Shown here piece after piece: positions 56,503 through 64,000 of a DNA stretch of 64,000 bases. The notes below the pieces were generated by a model that was given only the letters and a program-made list of their open reading frames with translations, was not told the origin of the DNA and did not search any database. The stretch's first letter is position 1. Each line of letters opens with the position of its first letter. A program made the position numbers and the translations under genes. Origin of the DNA: JBGQBN01 sp041494805 (GTDB lineage Bacteria; Acidobacteriota; Terriglobia; Terriglobales; Acidobacteriaceae); assembly GCA_041494805.1 (NCBI GenBank), contig JBGQBN010000004.1:1-64000 (forward strand), read 5' to 3'.

Positions 56503-58131
56503 GTGAATGTTCACCTGATCAATCCAAGTAGTGTGTCATTTGGAACCGCAGTGATTACTCCGCGCTGGCAGTATGTGCTGGCGGCCGCTACGCCGAAGCG
56601 ATTCGGCGATCCCATCCTGGTGGATGAAACCCTGGAAACGATGGATGCGGAGCGCATTCAGCCGGGCGACGCGGTGGGAATTGGGATCCACACGGCAAAC
56701 GCGTTGCGCGGATACGAGATTGGGAAGATTGCCCGCGAGCGCGGGGCCTCGGTGATTTTCGGGGGGATCCATGCCACGCTTTATCCCGAGGAGGCGCTGG
56801 AGTTGGGAGGGGCGCACTCGGTGGTCAAGGGAGACGGCGACATGGTGTGGGCGACCGTGCTGGCGGACTGCGTTGCGAAATCTCCGAAACCGATTTATGT
56901 GGGCGGGCAGATCGAAGCCAGCGATTTCGTGGCGGCGCGCTGGGACCTGGTGCCGCGCAATCGCTATATGTGGGCGTCGGTGCAGACGGTGCGAGGGTGT
57001 CCCAAGCATTGCTCGTTTTGTTCGGTGTGGCGGACGGATGGGCAACGGCCGCGGCAGCGGGCGTCCGATGTTGTGGTGGAAGAGATCGTGCAGTTGCGGC
57101 GGCTGGGATTTCGGTTCATCGCGCTGGCGGATGACAATTTCTATCCGGTGACTCTGACGGACTTGGATCTGGCTTCCCGGCAGAAGGATCCGCATCGGTT
57201 GAATGAACTGAAAGCCATCCGCGCGGATCGGTTCGAACTGATGGCGCGTTTGGCGCAGCTTCCCCCGGACACGATTTTCTTTACCCAGATTACGATGGAA
57301 GCGGCCGAGGATCCCGACTTTCTGGAAGCCATGCGGGCAGCGCATATCAAGGGCGCCCTGGTGGGAGTGGAGGCCGTCACTCCGGCGGGGCTGAAGGATG
57401 TTTACAAAGATTTCAACTCGGCGGGGGAAGACCTGGCCGAACGTCTGAGAACTTTCCGGCGGCACGATGTGCACGTGCTGGGGTCGTTTATTTTTGGTTT
57501 GCCCAGCGACCGGCCGGAGACTTTCGATGCTACCGTGGCGGTGGCCAAGAGTGCGGACATCACATTCGCGCAATTCGTGATGTTGAGTCCTTATCCGGGC
57601 ACCGTGGATTTTATTCGCTGGGAGAAGATGCTGGGGCCGAATCCTCCAACCATTGCCGGGATTCCGCTGACGCGGCGTTGGTTGATACCGCAGGCGCTGC
57701 GTCCAAAAATGTATTGGCCGCATCCCGTGATGTCAGCCGAGGAGATCCGCGAGCGGACGCAGGCGGTGTGGGACAACTTTTATGCTTTCGGGGCAATTTG
57801 GAAGCGTTCCCGATTTATCAAGTCCAGCCGGGCGCGTTTGGCCTTTGTTCTCATTTCGAAAATCTATCGTCAGATGTACGCCGATACGGGCATCGCTACC
57901 GACAGCGCGCGAGTTACCTGGTCGGGGCGCTGGGCACGATGGCTGGCCAAGCCTTGCCGGCATCTGTTTGCGGGCAAGCCCATGCCCGATCTGCAGGTGC
58001 CCGAGGGCATAAGCCTGATCCCGAAATCGGGGCCGAGAGAAATCAGCTTTGAGGTGCCGGGGGTTCAACCCGCAACGAATTCAGACAGTTGCCTGGAGCC
58101 CGAGACCGGGAGTGCAGAGGGCGACGACTAG
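56503..58131 (+). CDS. B12-binding radical SAM protein
   Basis: 542 residues from a GTG with GGAG about nine bases upstream. The N-terminal 130 residues form a cobalamin-binding-like Rossmann domain (GIGIHTANALRGYEIGKIAR, VIFGGIHATLYPEEAL). The cluster motif is RGCPKHCSFCSVW (CxxxCxxC), followed by DDNFYP and GVEAVTPAGLKDVYKDFNSA of the SAM barrel. A C-terminal DUF4070-like extension (LSPYPGTVDF onward) is typical of the BchE/HpnJ-like group, which includes hopanoid enzymes and methyltransferases. Substrate not assignable. Confidence 0.88.
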   Translation: MNVHLINPSSVSFGTAVITPRWQYVLAAATPKRFGDPILVDETLETMDAERIQPGDAVGIGIHTANALRGYEIGKIARERGASVIFGGIHATLYPEEALELGGAHSVVKGDGDMVWATVLADCVAKSPKPIYVGGQIEASDFVAARWDLVPRNRYMWASVQTVRGCPKHCSFCSVWRTDGQRPRQRASDVVVEEIVQLRRLGFRFIALADDNFYPVTLTDLDLASRQKDPHRLNELKAIRADRFELMARLAQLPPDTIFFTQITMEAAEDPDFLEAMRAAHIKGALVGVEAVTPAGLKDVYKDFNSAGEDLAERLRTFRRHDVHVLGSFIFGLPSDRPETFDATVAVAKSADITFAQFVMLSPYPGTVDFIRWEKMLGPNPPTIAGIPLTRRWLIPQALRPKMYWPHPVMSAEEIRERTQAVWDNFYAFGAIWKRSRFIKSSRARLAFVLISKIYRQMYADTGIATDSARVTWSGRWARWLAKPCRHLFAGKPMPDLQVPEGISLIPKSGPREISFEVPGVQPATNSDSCLEPETGSAEGDD

Positions 58132-58214
58132 AGTTTCGGCGCTTCTCCCACGCGGGAGGCGATGTGTTTGGGCAGCTCTCGGAGGGCCGGACGACTGATA
58201 CCTGACGACTGCTT

Positions 58215-59201
58215 TCAGTACCCTCTCTGCTTGTCCACTGCAGCCAGCAGCGGTTGACCCGCGAGGTAGCGGCGCAGGTTCTCGGAGATCAGCGCGTAGT
58301 GCCGTTCCCACAGCTTCTCGGTGAGTCCGGCCGTGTGGGGCGTGATGAGGAGGTTTTCCAGGTCCCACAATGGAGAATCCCGGGGCAGGGGTTCCTGGTC
58401 AAAAACATCGAGCGCCGCGCCGCCGATTTTGTTTTCGCGCAGGGCTTGGGCGAGCACGGCTTCGTCCACCAGCGGGCCGCGTCCCACGTTGATCAAGCAG
58501 GCATCCGGCTTCATGGCGGCGAGGCGCGGAGCGTTCATCAATCGGCGTGTGGCGGGAGTCAGCGGCACGGCTAAGACGACGTAATCGGATTGGGAAAGCA
58601 GCTGGTCGATCTGTGACGGTGCCACGACTTGTTCTACGGACTCGGGACTTCCCTTCTCTGGATGCTCACGCACGGCGATCACCCGCATGCCGAGGGCGGA
58701 GGCGCGCTTTGCGACTTCGCCTCCGATGCTGCCCAGTCCGATAAGACCCAAGGTTGCTCCCGCAACCTCACGCGGGCGGGGGCGCCCGCGCCACATGGAC
58801 TCTTGTCCCCAAACGTGTTTCTGCTGCAGGCGGACGGCCTGCGGTAACCTTTTGGCCATGGCAAAGATCAGGGCGATGACGTGCTCGGCGACTACCGGGC
58901 CGTGGACCTCGCGGGAGTTGGTGAGGATGACGTCACTGTTTACCAGTTCCGGGAAGATCAGTTGATGCACGGCGGCGGCGGGAGAATGAATCCAACGCAG
59001 CTTGTGCGCGGCTTTGAACTGCTCGGGGCGGAGCGACCACGCGATCGTGATTTCGGCATCGCGGATGTGCTCGTCGATTCCGTCGTAGCTGGTCAGATGA
59101 ACGACTTCGAGTTGGGGGAAATCCTGGCGGAGGCGCTGGGAAAACCAGGGCGGGGCGTTCCAGAGTTCGAAGCGGTGGTGGAGGACGATGAGGAGCTTCA
59201 T
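58215..59201 (-). CDS. D-2-hydroxyacid dehydrogenase
   Basis: 328 residues. NAD-binding GLIGLGSIGGEVAKRASALG, substrate and catalytic residues in INVGRGPLVDE (Arg), DVFDQEPLP (Glu) and LLITPHTAGLTE (His). Resembles glyoxylate/hydroxypyruvate and phosphonate-type members. The short segment MWRGRPRPREVAG before the Rossmann fold is encoded by a GC-rich palindrome (GCGGGCGGGGGCGCCCGCGCC region near 58770-58790) and may be an in-frame repeat insertion. Confidence 0.9.
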   Translation of the reverse strand: MKLLIVLHHRFELWNAPPWFSQRLRQDFPQLEVVHLTSYDGIDEHIRDAEITIAWSLRPEQFKAAHKLRWIHSPAAAVHQLIFPELVNSDVILTNSREVHGPVVAEHVIALIFAMAKRLPQAVRLQQKHVWGQESMWRGRPRPREVAGATLGLIGLGSIGGEVAKRASALGMRVIAVREHPEKGSPESVEQVVAPSQIDQLLSQSDYVVLAVPLTPATRRLMNAPRLAAMKPDACLINVGRGPLVDEAVLAQALRENKIGGAALDVFDQEPLPRDSPLWDLENLLITPHTAGLTEKLWERHYALISENLRRYLAGQPLLAAVDKQRGY

Positions 59202-59252
59202 GTCAGAAAGATCTTAACCACGGAGGACACAGGGGACACGGAGTAAAACACA

Positions 59253-60860
59253 TCATTTTGTTGGCAGGACTCGCAGATCGTGTCCGGTCATCTCCTTCGG
59301 CTGCGGGATGTCGAGCATGCCCAGCACGGTGGGAGAGATGTCACGCAGCGAACCGTCGGACCTCAACGAGAACTTCTGCTTATTCTCTGCCACCACGATG
59401 AAGGGCACGGGATTCGTAGTATGCGCGGTATGCGGACCACCGGTTGCGGGGTCGATCATCATCTCGGCGTTGCCGTGGTCGGCGGTGATGAGCAAGGCTC
59501 CACCCTTGGCGCGGACGGCGGGCTCGATGCGGCCCAGACAGGCATCCACCGTTTCTACGGCTTTCACGGTGGGCTCGATCTTGCCGGAATGGCCGACCAT
59601 GTCGGCGTTGGCAAAGTTCACGATGATGACATCGAACGTTCCGTCTTCCACGGCTTTCACCACGGCATCGGCGATGCCTGCCGCGCTCATTTCGGGTCTT
59701 AGATCGTAGGTGGCAACCTTGGGCGAGGGCACCAGCAGCCGTTCTTCTCCCGGGAACGGTTGTTCCACGCCGCCGTTGAAGAAGTAGGTGACGTGGGCGT
59801 ACTTCTCGGTCTCGGCTACGCGCAGGTTGCGGAGATTCATCTGGCCCATTACGTTGGCCAGAATGTTGTCGAGCGACTCCGGGGGGATTAAGACCGGCAG
59901 GGTGAATTTCTTGTCGTACTGGGTCATGCAGACATAGTGCAGGTGCTGGGGCACGCGGTCGCGCGGAATGGTGGCGTCGAGGTCGGCGGCTCCGGGTAGA
60001 TCGGTGCCTCCCTGGTCGTTGAGGCCGCTGTTGCGGGTTAGCGCGCGGGTGATCTGGCGAACGCGGTCAGCGCGGAAGTTGAAGCAGATGCAAGAGTCGT
60101 CATCGCGGATGGTGGCTAGCGGTTCACCGCGGTTGTCCACGCAGACGAAGGGGACGATGAATTCGTCGGTGACGTTCTTGTTGTAGGAGTCTTTCACGCC
60201 CTGCACCGGATCTACGAACTTGCCACCTTCGCCGTTGCCATCGACCATGGCATGGAATGCTTTGGCGATGCGCTCCCAGCGGCGGTCGCGGTCCATGGCA
60301 TAGTAGCGGCCATTCACCGTGGCAATCTTGCCGGTGTTGTGCTCGCGCATTTTCTGCTGCAGCTGCTCCAGATATCCGGCGCCGTTGGTAGGGAGGGTGT
60401 CGCGGCCGTCCACGAAGGCGTGAACGAAGACGCGATCCACGCCGTTCTGTTTAGCCATGCGGAGGAGCGCGTAGAGATGCGTCTGGTAGGAGTGCACGCC
60501 GCCATCGGAGACCAGGCCGAAGAGGTGCAGCCGGCGGCCACCCGCGCGAGCATTCTTCATGGCCTTAACCAGGACGGGATGAGAGAAGAATTCGCCGTTC
60601 TGGATCATCAGTTCGATGCGCGTGCTGTCCATGTGCACGATGCGTCCGGCACCGATGTTGAGATGTCCGACTTCGCTGTTGCCCATCTGGCCGTCGGGCA
60701 GGCCGACGTACTTGCCGCTGGTCTGAATCATGGTGTTGGGATAGTCGCGCAGCAGGCGGTCGTAGGTGGGCTTGCGGGCGAGGGCGATGGCGTTGGCCTT
60801 GGTTTCGGCGCGGTAGCCCCAGCCGTCGAGGATGATTAGGACCAGTGGTTTGGGGCGCAT
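59253..60860 (-). CDS. gpmI: 2,3-bisphosphoglycerate-independent phosphoglycerate mutase
   Basis: 535 residues. Manganese enzyme of glycolysis that interconverts 3- and 2-phosphoglycerate through a phosphoserine. LVLIILDGWGYR at the start, catalytic Ser in QMGNSEVGHLNIGAGR, CFNFRADRVRQITR, NFANADMVGHSG and LITADHGNAEMM hold the metal ligands. Full length. Enolase, next step of the pathway, lies a few kb upstream on the same strand. Confidence 0.97.
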   Translation of the reverse strand: MRPKPLVLIILDGWGYRAETKANAIALARKPTYDRLLRDYPNTMIQTSGKYVGLPDGQMGNSEVGHLNIGAGRIVHMDSTRIELMIQNGEFFSHPVLVKAMKNARAGGRRLHLFGLVSDGGVHSYQTHLYALLRMAKQNGVDRVFVHAFVDGRDTLPTNGAGYLEQLQQKMREHNTGKIATVNGRYYAMDRDRRWERIAKAFHAMVDGNGEGGKFVDPVQGVKDSYNKNVTDEFIVPFVCVDNRGEPLATIRDDDSCICFNFRADRVRQITRALTRNSGLNDQGGTDLPGAADLDATIPRDRVPQHLHYVCMTQYDKKFTLPVLIPPESLDNILANVMGQMNLRNLRVAETEKYAHVTYFFNGGVEQPFPGEERLLVPSPKVATYDLRPEMSAAGIADAVVKAVEDGTFDVIIVNFANADMVGHSGKIEPTVKAVETVDACLGRIEPAVRAKGGALLITADHGNAEMMIDPATGGPHTAHTTNPVPFIVVAENKQKFSLRSDGSLRDISPTVLGMLDIPQPKEMTGHDLRVLPTK

Positions 60861-60900
60861 TGTAGCTACTTGCTCCTGGCTGCTGCCTTCTAGCTAAACT

Positions 60901-60945
60901 GAGAACCGGCCACGGATTTACACGGATTAACGCGGATCTGAAATT
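60901..60945. repeat. dispersed 'CCGGCCACGGATTT' repeat, copy 2
   Basis: GAACCGGCCACGGATTTACA continues as CGGATTAACGCGGATCTGAAAT. Same theme as 10380-10425. Confidence 0.55.
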
Positions 60946-60988
60946 CTTCTCACGCCGCTCGACCGGGCAAGTCACGAGGCCAACACTA

Positions 60989-61540
60989 CTACTTCTTGTT
61001 GGGTGGCACGGTTTGTGATGGCTCTTTTTTCTGCTGCTCCTGGTTTGCCTTTTCGTCCATGCGCTGCATGATGGCGTCCAGGTTCTTCTGCATGCGCGGG
61101 TAAGCGGCTTGCATTCCTTCCGACATCAGAGCGGGCATTTCGCGGAGAAGTTTCTGGCCGGTGGCTGAAGAATAGAAGCTGACAATGGCGTCCACGTCGG
61201 TCTTGCTGAGATGCTTCTGGTAAACCGGGACCATATCCTCCAGGAGTTCATTGACGGGAAAGCTCTTGGCGACCTCTTCGGATTCTTTGTCTATGCTTGT
61301 CAACTCTTCCTCCGAGATCTCAGGGCGCCGCTTCTTGAGTTGCTCGCGGTTTATGGATCGCATCCGCTGCATGACTTGCTCCATGACCTGGCGCATCTGG
61401 TCTTGAGTGTTCATGGCGTTGAACATCTTCAGGATATCTTCCCGGGTCGCCGGAGCATCGCTGGCGAGCTTTTGCTGGGCGAGAACCACACATGCAGAGA
61501 AACAAATCAGCAAAGTCATCCACCATCTGCACAGCTTCAC
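60989..61540 (-). CDS. exported DUF2059-like protein
   Basis: 183 residues from a GTG, six bases after AAGGAG. Signal peptide (WWMTLLICFSACVVLAQ), then helical DUF2059-type sequence: EDMVPVYQKHLSKTDVDAIVSFYSSATGQKLLREMPALM. A charged, Gln/Lys-rich tail ends the protein. Unknown periplasmic role. Precedes gpmI in the same direction. Confidence 0.8.
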   Translation of the reverse strand: MKLCRWWMTLLICFSACVVLAQQKLASDAPATREDILKMFNAMNTQDQMRQVMEQVMQRMRSINREQLKKRRPEISEEELTSIDKESEEVAKSFPVNELLEDMVPVYQKHLSKTDVDAIVSFYSSATGQKLLREMPALMSEGMQAAYPRMQKNLDAIMQRMDEKANQEQQKKEPSQTVPPNKK

Positions 61541-61745
61541 AGGGAACTCCTTCCAGCTTTCGTTTTCGTGGTTTCGACCCTACTGTTTATTTTACCTTGT
61601 CTGATCCCGGCCCTTACCAGATGACGCACAGCGGATGCTTCTCAAAGACTCGGCTGTGATCGGCGGAAGGTCTTCGGTCATTCGGGAACAGCCCACAAGG
61701 GCAAAAACGGGGAATTTCCGTATACTGAATCGTACTGGAGGAATT

Positions 61746-62249
61746 ATGCCTATCAGCGATCTCTTGTTGACGGAATTCGATAACGAGATGAAAACTACCC
61801 GAACCACACTGGAGCGGGTTCCCTTCGACAAGGAAGACTTTGTTCCGCATTCCAGGTCGATGCCGCTGGGCAGCCTGGCTCCGCACGTGGCGGAGCTGGT
61901 CGGCTTTGGCGCAACCGTGTTGACGACTCCGGAGTTGGATTTCTCTAATGCCGGGAACCGTGTGCGTCCACCCTTTGAGTTGGCCGGACTGCTGAATGTG
62001 TTTGATGAAAACGTGGCTAAGGCTCGGGCCGCGCTGCAGAACACGATAGATGATGCCTGGACGCAGCCATGGAAGTTGAGTTTTCAGGGCAAAGCCATCT
62101 TCAGCGGGTCGCGATTTCTTGCCTACCGGCAAATGTTCCTGAATCATCTTGTACACCACCGCGCCCAGCTGGGGGTCTATTTGCGCCTGAATGAAAAGCC
62201 CCTGCCGTCGACGTACGGGCCTTCGGCGGATGAGCGGATGGGGTTCTGA
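61746..62249 (+). CDS. DinB-family protein
   Basis: 167 residues from the ATG at 61746 with GGAGG six bases upstream; the upstream open frame is not coding. Four-helix DinB/YfiT fold: metal histidines in SLAPHVAELVGF and FLNHLVHHRAQLGVYLRL. The LGVYLRLNEKPLPSTYGPSADE end is typical. Family members are metal-dependent thiol or hydrolase-type enzymes. TATACT near 61723 is a likely -10. Confidence 0.92.
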   Translation: MPISDLLLTEFDNEMKTTRTTLERVPFDKEDFVPHSRSMPLGSLAPHVAELVGFGATVLTTPELDFSNAGNRVRPPFELAGLLNVFDENVAKARAALQNTIDDAWTQPWKLSFQGKAIFSGSRFLAYRQMFLNHLVHHRAQLGVYLRLNEKPLPSTYGPSADERMGF

Positions 62250-62257
62250 TCGCGGGG

Positions 62258-62638
62258 CTACCAGATGAGCTTGACGGGATATTTCTCAAAGGCCGGGTCG
62301 GCGGTTACGAGGGGAAGGTTTTCTTCCAGACTCTGCGCGATCAGAATGCGGTCGAAGGGATCGCGGTGATGAAGTTCGAGGCTTTCTATACGCAGCACAT
62401 GGTTCAAGCCAACTGGCAGAACGGAAACGCCATTCGCCGCTAGTTTGGCAGTCAGGAACGATCCCACCGGCCTAGGCAATACCATCTTGCCGATCTGTAC
62501 TTTGGTGATAATTTCCCAAACGGATGCCACGCTGACCCAGACGTCGGCCTTGGGCAGAAGTGAACGCACGTCCGGCGAAAGCTTTGACTCCTCCGTCAAT
62601 CCCCAGAGAAGCACGTGCGTATCAATGAGGACTTTCAT
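62258..62638 (-). CDS. vapC: PIN-domain toxin, VapC-like
   Basis: 126 residues. Asp in VLIDTHVLLWGL, Glu in VASVWEIITKV, and HHRDPFDRILIAQSLEENLPLVTAD hold the metal site of the PIN ribonuclease. The HHRDPFDRxL motif marks the subgroup usually paired with Phd-type antitoxins, as here. Its start overlaps the antitoxin stop by one base. Confidence 0.93.
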   Translation of the reverse strand: MKVLIDTHVLLWGLTEESKLSPDVRSLLPKADVWVSVASVWEIITKVQIGKMVLPRPVGSFLTAKLAANGVSVLPVGLNHVLRIESLELHHRDPFDRILIAQSLEENLPLVTADPAFEKYPVKLIW

Positions 62639-62865
62639 TACCAGAAGAGGTCTTCAATGTCTTTAGGCAAAGGATCGTTGAAATCGTCAGGGACCGTAAA
62701 CTCGCCCTTTGCCGACCCCAGCTTGAAGGTGCGACGGGCGGGCTTAATTGCGACTAGCTTCGCCACTGGCTTCCCAGCCTTGGCGATGACGACCTCTTCC
62801 CCCATGGCAACCCGCTCTAGAAGGCGCGACAGGTGGGTCTTGGCCTCATGGATATTGACTTCCAT
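62638..62865 (-). CDS. Phd/YefM-type antitoxin
   Basis: 75 residues: MEVNIHEAKTHLSRLLERVAMG and VVIAKAGKPVAKLVAIKP are the Phd/YefM DNA-binding fold; the tail (SAKGEFTVPDDFNDPLPKDI) binds the PIN toxin. The promoter -10 (TATAAT) lies exactly six bases before the ATG, so the transcript may begin at the start codon. Confidence 0.92.
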   Translation of the reverse strand: MEVNIHEAKTHLSRLLERVAMGEEVVIAKAGKPVAKLVAIKPARRTFKLGSAKGEFTVPDDFNDPLPKDIEDLFW

Positions 62866-62871
62866 GAGGTC

Positions 62872-62899
62872 ATTATAGCTAAGTCATGGACTAAGTCAA
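62872..62899 (-). promoter_or_regulatory. promoter and direct-repeat operator of the Phd-PIN operon
   Basis: TTGACT, 16 bases, TATAAT on the minus strand. GACTTAG occurs twice (62897-62891 and 62885-62879), 12 bases apart, on and between the promoter boxes, likely the antitoxin's operator. Confidence 0.75.
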
Positions 62900-62935
62900 T
62901 ACACAGAACTCACCGCTTCGTGATTTGAACACTTG

Positions 62936-63673
62936 CTATCCCAGAGGCTCTGCGTCGAGTCCTGAGTGGTTCACGGGCTTTGTGAGCCCGTACTTTTGCA
63001 TTACGCTCTGAACGAGATCAACAATCCAATCAGACGCCGTGGGAGCCACATAGATGGTTTGAATAAGGCGATCGAGATCTACTAGCCGCCAAGCTCCGCC
63101 ATCGACTGGTGGATCAATCGCAGCCATTGCCTGAGTAACATCGCAAACAATAGCCCTGAGTTCCCTTTCATGCTCGAAGGACCTCCGCTTATACAGAAAC
63201 GGCCAAAACAAATTGCCCGGGGGAATCGTCTCTGCGTCGTACGAAATATACCTAACCTGTCCGATGTTGACGTCTTCGTCCAATGCACTGTCTAGAAGTC
63301 GATAGGTAGACTGCACACAAATACCGTCGCTACCCTGACAATAGAGTTTCCACATTGCGGCAGATTCATATTCATTCATGTGCCAGCAGTTGATCATTAC
63401 CCAAGGCCTTAACTTTTTGAGCGTTTCAATAGAACCCCGCGCAACTGTACCCATGAGACGCTGTTCCTGTTGCGCCGCTTGCCCTAACTCAGATTTTTCC
63501 AGCCAGCGCAGCGGAACAGCTCCCTCGAATGGATCCCCAAGGCGATCAGAGCGGCAGAAATAGAGCCCACGGTGTTCCAGAAGCGATACGAATCGCGTGA
63601 AATTCATGTATCGCCAAATCTTCACGTCTGGATTACTTGGCGGTTCAAACGCGCGATGTGGACGCCGGCTCAT
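62936..63673 (-). CDS. DUF2971 family protein
   Basis: 245 residues. IWRYMNFTRFVSLLEHRGLYFCRSDRLGDPFEG and CWHMNEYESAAMWKLYCQGSDGICVQS are the DUF2971 hallmarks, followed by FLYKRRSFEHERELRAIV. Family function unknown; members are often found in defence or mobile regions. Lower GC than gpmI and enolase around it. Adjacent to a toxin-antitoxin pair. Confidence 0.88.
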   Translation of the reverse strand: MSRRPHRAFEPPSNPDVKIWRYMNFTRFVSLLEHRGLYFCRSDRLGDPFEGAVPLRWLEKSELGQAAQQEQRLMGTVARGSIETLKKLRPWVMINCWHMNEYESAAMWKLYCQGSDGICVQSTYRLLDSALDEDVNIGQVRYISYDAETIPPGNLFWPFLYKRRSFEHERELRAIVCDVTQAMAAIDPPVDGGAWRLVDLDRLIQTIYVAPTASDWIVDLVQSVMQKYGLTKPVNHSGLDAEPLG

Positions 63674-63697
63674 CGGAGTCTTTGTGTTACTAACCTC

Positions 63698-64000
63698 TTA
63701 ATCCAGTGCCTTAAGGCCCAGGAACCTTGCTGCCCCACCCAACTCCTCCTCGATTCGCAGCAACTGGTTGTACTTCGCGATCCTGTCCGTGCGCGAGGCC
63801 GATCCCGTCTTGATCTGCCCGGCTCCCGTGGCCACGGCCAGATCGGCGATGAAGGTGTCTTCGGTTTCCCCGGAGCGGTGCGATATGACCGAGGTGTAGC
63901 CGTTGCGGCGGGCGAGGTCGATGGCGTCCAGCGTCTCGCTGACGGTGCCGATCTGGTTGACTTTGATCAGAATCGAATTGGCCACGCCCTTGTCGATTCC
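63698..64000 (-). CDS. eno: enolase, C-terminal part (runs off right edge)
   Basis: The last about 100 residues of enolase are in the window: SILIKVNQIGTVSETLDAID, then SHRSGETEDTFIADLAVA with the catalytic-loop SHRSGE, GAGQIKTGSASRTDRIAKYNQLLRIEEELG. The frame is open to base 64000. Converts 2-phosphoglycerate to phosphoenolpyruvate, after the GpmI reaction encoded nearby. Confidence 0.96.
   Translation of the reverse strand, partial: GIDKGVANSILIKVNQIGTVSETLDAIDLARRNGYTSVISHRSGETEDTFIADLAVATGAGQIKTGSASRTDRIAKYNQLLRIEEELGGAARFLGLKALD

Overview
This is about 64 kb of GC-rich bacterial chromosome. No 16S gene or species marker is present. The gene content (tetrahydrobiopterin-type pterin genes, a B. 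subtilis-type SdhCAB set, an SMC with a large head insertion, many secreted TPR/DUF proteins, dense toxin-antitoxin debris and many short palindromic repeats) is most like Acidobacteriota, probably class Terriglobia. That placement is inference from gene families.

Layout. 1-1.3 kb: minus-strand cassette of small overlapping genes ending in a partial ParB, probably the edge of a mobile element, next to truB. 2.4-4.9 kb: an IS1595/ISXO2-like element with 15-bp terminal inverted repeats that carries a stand-alone proteasome-fold (Ntn-hydrolase) protein as passenger. 5-10 kb: rhomboid, MOSC, then a compact minus-strand operon (glycosyltransferase, two eukaryote-like 6-pyruvoyl-tetrahydropterin synthases, folE, SDR) that looks like a tetrahydrobiopterin route. 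10-26 kb: TlpA, membrane TPR protein, TetR, thiO plus methyltransferase, M20 dipeptidase, hicB with a broken hicA, smc, purC, cvpA, Fis-like regulator, secreted TPR protein. 26-36 kb: polytopic membrane protein, rdgB, sdhC-sdhA-sdhB with a tiny antisense membrane gene, two peptidases and two cyclophilins. 36-47 kb: PagL-like barrel, SDR, glutaredoxin, acyl-CoA ligase, vapBC, EVE protein and a CIRCE-controlled groES-groEL operon.

46.7-55.7 kb is the accessory region. It has lower-GC genes, 100-bp direct repeats around a membrane protein, truncated gene copies, a PD-(D/E)XK nuclease, higBA, and a three-gene cassette: DUF5343 protein, Swt1-type HEPN protein, and a large protein with a nucleoside-deoxyribosyltransferase-like C-terminus. 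A degraded copy of the first cassette gene lies just upstream. This cassette is the best candidate for an undescribed, probably defence-type, system. 55.9-64 kb returns to ordinary content: tRNA-Arg, a B12-binding radical SAM protein, a 2-hydroxyacid dehydrogenase, gpmI, a DinB protein, a second PIN toxin pair, a DUF2971 protein and the 3' end of enolase.

Recurring themes. Short palindromic repeat families occupy many intergenic gaps and sometimes enter coding sequence. Three or four toxin-antitoxin loci are at different stages of integrity. Several genes have a -10-like hexamer exactly six bases before the start codon and no Shine-Dalgarno, suggesting leaderless transcripts.
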